Assembly (NCBI RefSeq): GCF_000586435.1
Contig: NZ_BAWH01000004.1
Span: forward strand, 1-64,000
From: Psychrobacter sp. JCM 18901
GTDB lineage: Bacteria > Pseudomonadota > Gammaproteobacteria > Pseudomonadales > Moraxellaceae
Length of the DNA stretch: 64,000 nt
Direction: 5' to 3'
In this document: positions 62,158-64,000 of the stretch, in pieces
How the letters are laid out: every line of letters begins with the position of its first letter
How positions within the stretch are numbered: position 1 is the first letter of the stretch
Position numbers and translations under genes: made by a program
The notes under the pieces: generated by a model
The model's database searches: none
Seen by the model: the letters and a program-made list of their open reading frames with translations, nothing else
What the model was told of the DNA's origin: nothing

Positions 62158-63043
62158 TTAATAAAAATCATCCCGACCAGCATATTTCTTATTTAGCGCC
62201 TGCAATATCGCATAGGTCTCACTATCCATATTACCCGTTGGCTGCTGCGCTCTGAAATGCAGCTGAAACGCATAGACGACATCGCGACTGGCCTTGTCCC
62301 ACGTATCGGTATCGTTGATTTGATAGCCATACTTGCGAAACGCTTGCTTGATTTCAGGTATCGTGGCCGACGCAAATCCCTCTTGATTCATAAAGAATTG
62401 CTTATCAAATTCATCATACCAAGCGCCGATACCGTAATCGAAATACAGTCGCTCCCACGGGAACTTTGCACCAGGGTCTATCTTGCGCGAGGGTGCCATA
62501 TCGGAGTGACCAATGATATTCTTCGGTGAGATGTCATAGCGCGTGGTGATATCTTGCACCAGTTGTGCGACTTTTTTTAATCTGCAACTCATCAAATGCC
62601 ACATAGTGCTCATAAGGGTGATAGTCGAGCGTGCCATTTTTTTTAGTGCGTCTCGATATTCAGGCTTGATACCGCTATTGACGATCTCGATACCGATAGA
62701 GGTATCATTTAATATCGTCCGTCCTGCAAAGCCGCCATCACCTGCATGCCATGCGCGCTCGCTCTCTGGTACGAGGTTATAGATTCTATTGTCATCGTTG
62801 TCTAATACTAAATAGTGCGCGCTCACATTGCCTGTGGTCAATGTCTTTATCGAGCGCTCATTATCAGAGACTGTATAGTGCAGGACGATGGTTTTGATGC
62901 GCTCGCTTTTGCCAGTTGCTTGGTAGCTATCGCTATCGATTACATACTGCGGCGTTGACGTTGTTACGCAGCCAACGAGCGATAGCATAGAGGATGATAT
63001 TAATACTGATGCCAATGCAATCGAGGAAATGTTTTTTTGCCAT
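62158..63043 (-). CDS. N-acetylmuramoyl-L-alanine amidase lipoprotein (AmiD-like), three frame breaks
   Basis: A zinc amidase of the Amidase_2 family that cleaves the bond between MurNAc and the peptide stem. The true start is the ATG at 63043 (MAKKNISSIALASVL), giving a lipoprotein signal with lipobox SLVGC. Zinc-ligand regions are VLHYTVSDN, a catalytic YHPYEHYVAFDE segment and NIIGHSDMAPSRKIDPG, and the C-terminus has a peptidoglycan-binding-type domain ending LNKKYAGRDDFY. Breaks: T7 at 63032-63038 and 62572-62578 (each needs six) and an 8-base run at 62637-62644 (nine or six needed). Corrected length is about 295 residues; probably an outer-membrane lipoprotein. Confidence 0.85.
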
Positions 63044-63144
63044 GAAATGCTCTATATAGGAAGAGTTGCGGTTATAGCTTCGTTTGCGTTTGCGTTTGAT
63101 GCTACTGGTGTCTATCTCTCTCGACAGGTAAATGCTATTTGCCG

Positions 63145-64000
63145 TTAATTAATGACAGAATCAACGTTGGAATTGACTGCGATTTTTTTATAACCAATTG
63201 CCCCAAGCAGAATAAAGAATCCCAGCAAAACATAAGCGTTGAACGACAGCGCTGCTGGTGAAAATGGTAGCAGTAATAGCGATATAAAGACCACACTGAT
63301 TAATACAGAGAGATAATTTAGCAAGCCTGCTTGTTTCTTTTTTTCGCTCATTGATGAGGTCAGCGGTCGTGACATAAGCGAAGCCAACGGTTATACCCAA
63401 AGACGCCATTGTCACGATATCGAGTAGGTAGTTTCTACCCAGCCAAGGAGAGAGTAGGCACACCAAGCATATCAATATAACGGTCTTTTGCTTACTGAAT
63501 TGGTTGTGTTTATCTGTAAATACGCTGGGCAATAATGACGTGTCGCCCATAGATTCCAAGAGCTTAACCGATGACAATATAAAGCCGTTGATACCGCTCA
63601 TTATCGAGCCAATCATAGCGATCGATAGCAGCCAGATGCCAATGCTACCAATCCGATTGTCTATGCCTTCACCTGTCGCCCAGTGGCTGTCTTTGATCGC
63701 TTGATAGTCAAAGCTCATGTTTAGCGCGGTAAAGTAGTTGATTAAAAAGTAAAACAACACACCAGCGATAAGTGAAATTAGGATAATGCTTTTGGTCTTG
63801 GTTTTTGAATCGCTAATCGCCTTTGAAATTTGCGGTGTGGTCTCAAAACCGACATACGCCCACGGCATAACGGCCAAGATAGGTAACCATGCCAGACTAG
63901 TGATAGAGCTGCTAGACATATCAGTTGGCAAAAATGCTTGGGTCGTTGGTGTCATCCAAAGTGAGGCAAAAAACAGCGCGGTGACTGATAGAATCATAAA
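63145..64000 (-). CDS. APC-family amino-acid permease, partial at window edge, frame broken at 63338-63344
   Basis: The C-terminal part of an amino acid-polyamine-organocation transporter; its N-terminus lies beyond the right edge. Hydrophobic segments include ILISLIAGVLFYFLINYF, IGIWLLSIAMIGSIMSGINGF, KTVILICLVCLLSPWLG and SVLISVVFISLLLLPFSP. WAYVGFETTPQISK and GINGFILSSVKLLESMG are typical of yjeH/puuP-like permeases. A coding A7 run (T7 on plus) breaks the frame; with A6 it reads INERKKKQAGLLNYL, joining the last 60 residues. The substrate cannot be assigned from the fragment. Confidence 0.85.

Noticed and set aside
37132-63344. Programmed -1 ribosomal frameshifting at poly-A heptamers
   Set aside because: The corrections all require losing one base (a +1 reading shift), opposite to classic -1 slippery sites, and they affect unrelated housekeeping genes; sequence error is simpler.

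Overview
The window looks like chromosomal housekeeping DNA from a gammaproteobacterium of the family Moraxellaceae, most likely Psychrobacter. This rests on recognised protein sequences, moderate GC content, the short AccA form, and the gene order hemA / TPR / lolB / ispE / tRNA-Gln / prs / rplY / pth. The call comes from reading alone, not from a database search. No phage, CRISPR array, complete insertion sequence, rRNA operon or obvious genomic island was found.

Layout. 0.1-7.4 kb: a CsbD stress protein, an Old Yellow Enzyme (OYE) family oxidoreductase divergent from a TetR-type regulator, an orphan molybdopterin oxidoreductase, D-amino-acid dehydrogenase and YgfZ. 7.4-19.5 kb: a possible small inverted-repeat element, yjdM, hemL, an acyl-CoA ligase, an Mpo1-like membrane protein, ppx, accA, tilS, proC, yggT and thiD. 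19.8-20.2 kb: tRNA-Ser(GCU) and tRNA-Arg(ACG), each with its own promoter. 20.4-32.1 kb: an RDD protein, a Ca/Na antiporter, panD, then the conserved translation and cell-envelope block pth, rplY, prs, two identical tRNA-Gln genes, ispE, lolB and an exported TPR protein on the minus strand, divergent from hemA. 32.5-50.4 kb: a class V aminotransferase, a YeeE/YedE pair, an acyl-CoA synthetase, fadH, an LprI-like protein, a glyoxalase, lipoate ligase, an EamA exporter, an NemA-type OYE, a pirin, a BaiN/HI0933 flavoprotein and acs. 50.7-64 kb: a renalase-like flavoprotein, a candidate small RNA, pgsA, a PNPOx-fold stress protein, purL, an MltR-like protein, kbl-tdh flanked by two paralogous tiny proteins, a lipoprotein amidase, and an amino-acid permease cut by the right edge.

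Together the genes cover tetrapyrrole entry (hemA, hemL), purine and PRPP supply (purL, prs), fatty-acid activation and turnover (two acyl-CoA ligases, fadH, acs, accA), amino-acid catabolism (dadA, tdh-kbl), cofactor supply (panD, thiD, lplA) and translation support (tilS, pth, rplY, tRNAs).

Two things stand out. First, about 27 genes, many essential, are split by roughly 36 single-frame breaks. About 19 of these are the same event: a coding A6 or T6 run present as A7 or T7. Sequencing or assembly error is by far the simplest explanation, so broken genes are annotated here as reconstructed full-length CDSs. Second, between 51.97 and 52.11 kb an orphan minus-strand terminator with an anti-Shine-Dalgarno CCUCCU loop lies about 100 nt downstream of a promoter overlapped by a Fur-box-like sequence. 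This is a good candidate for an undescribed iron-responsive small RNA.
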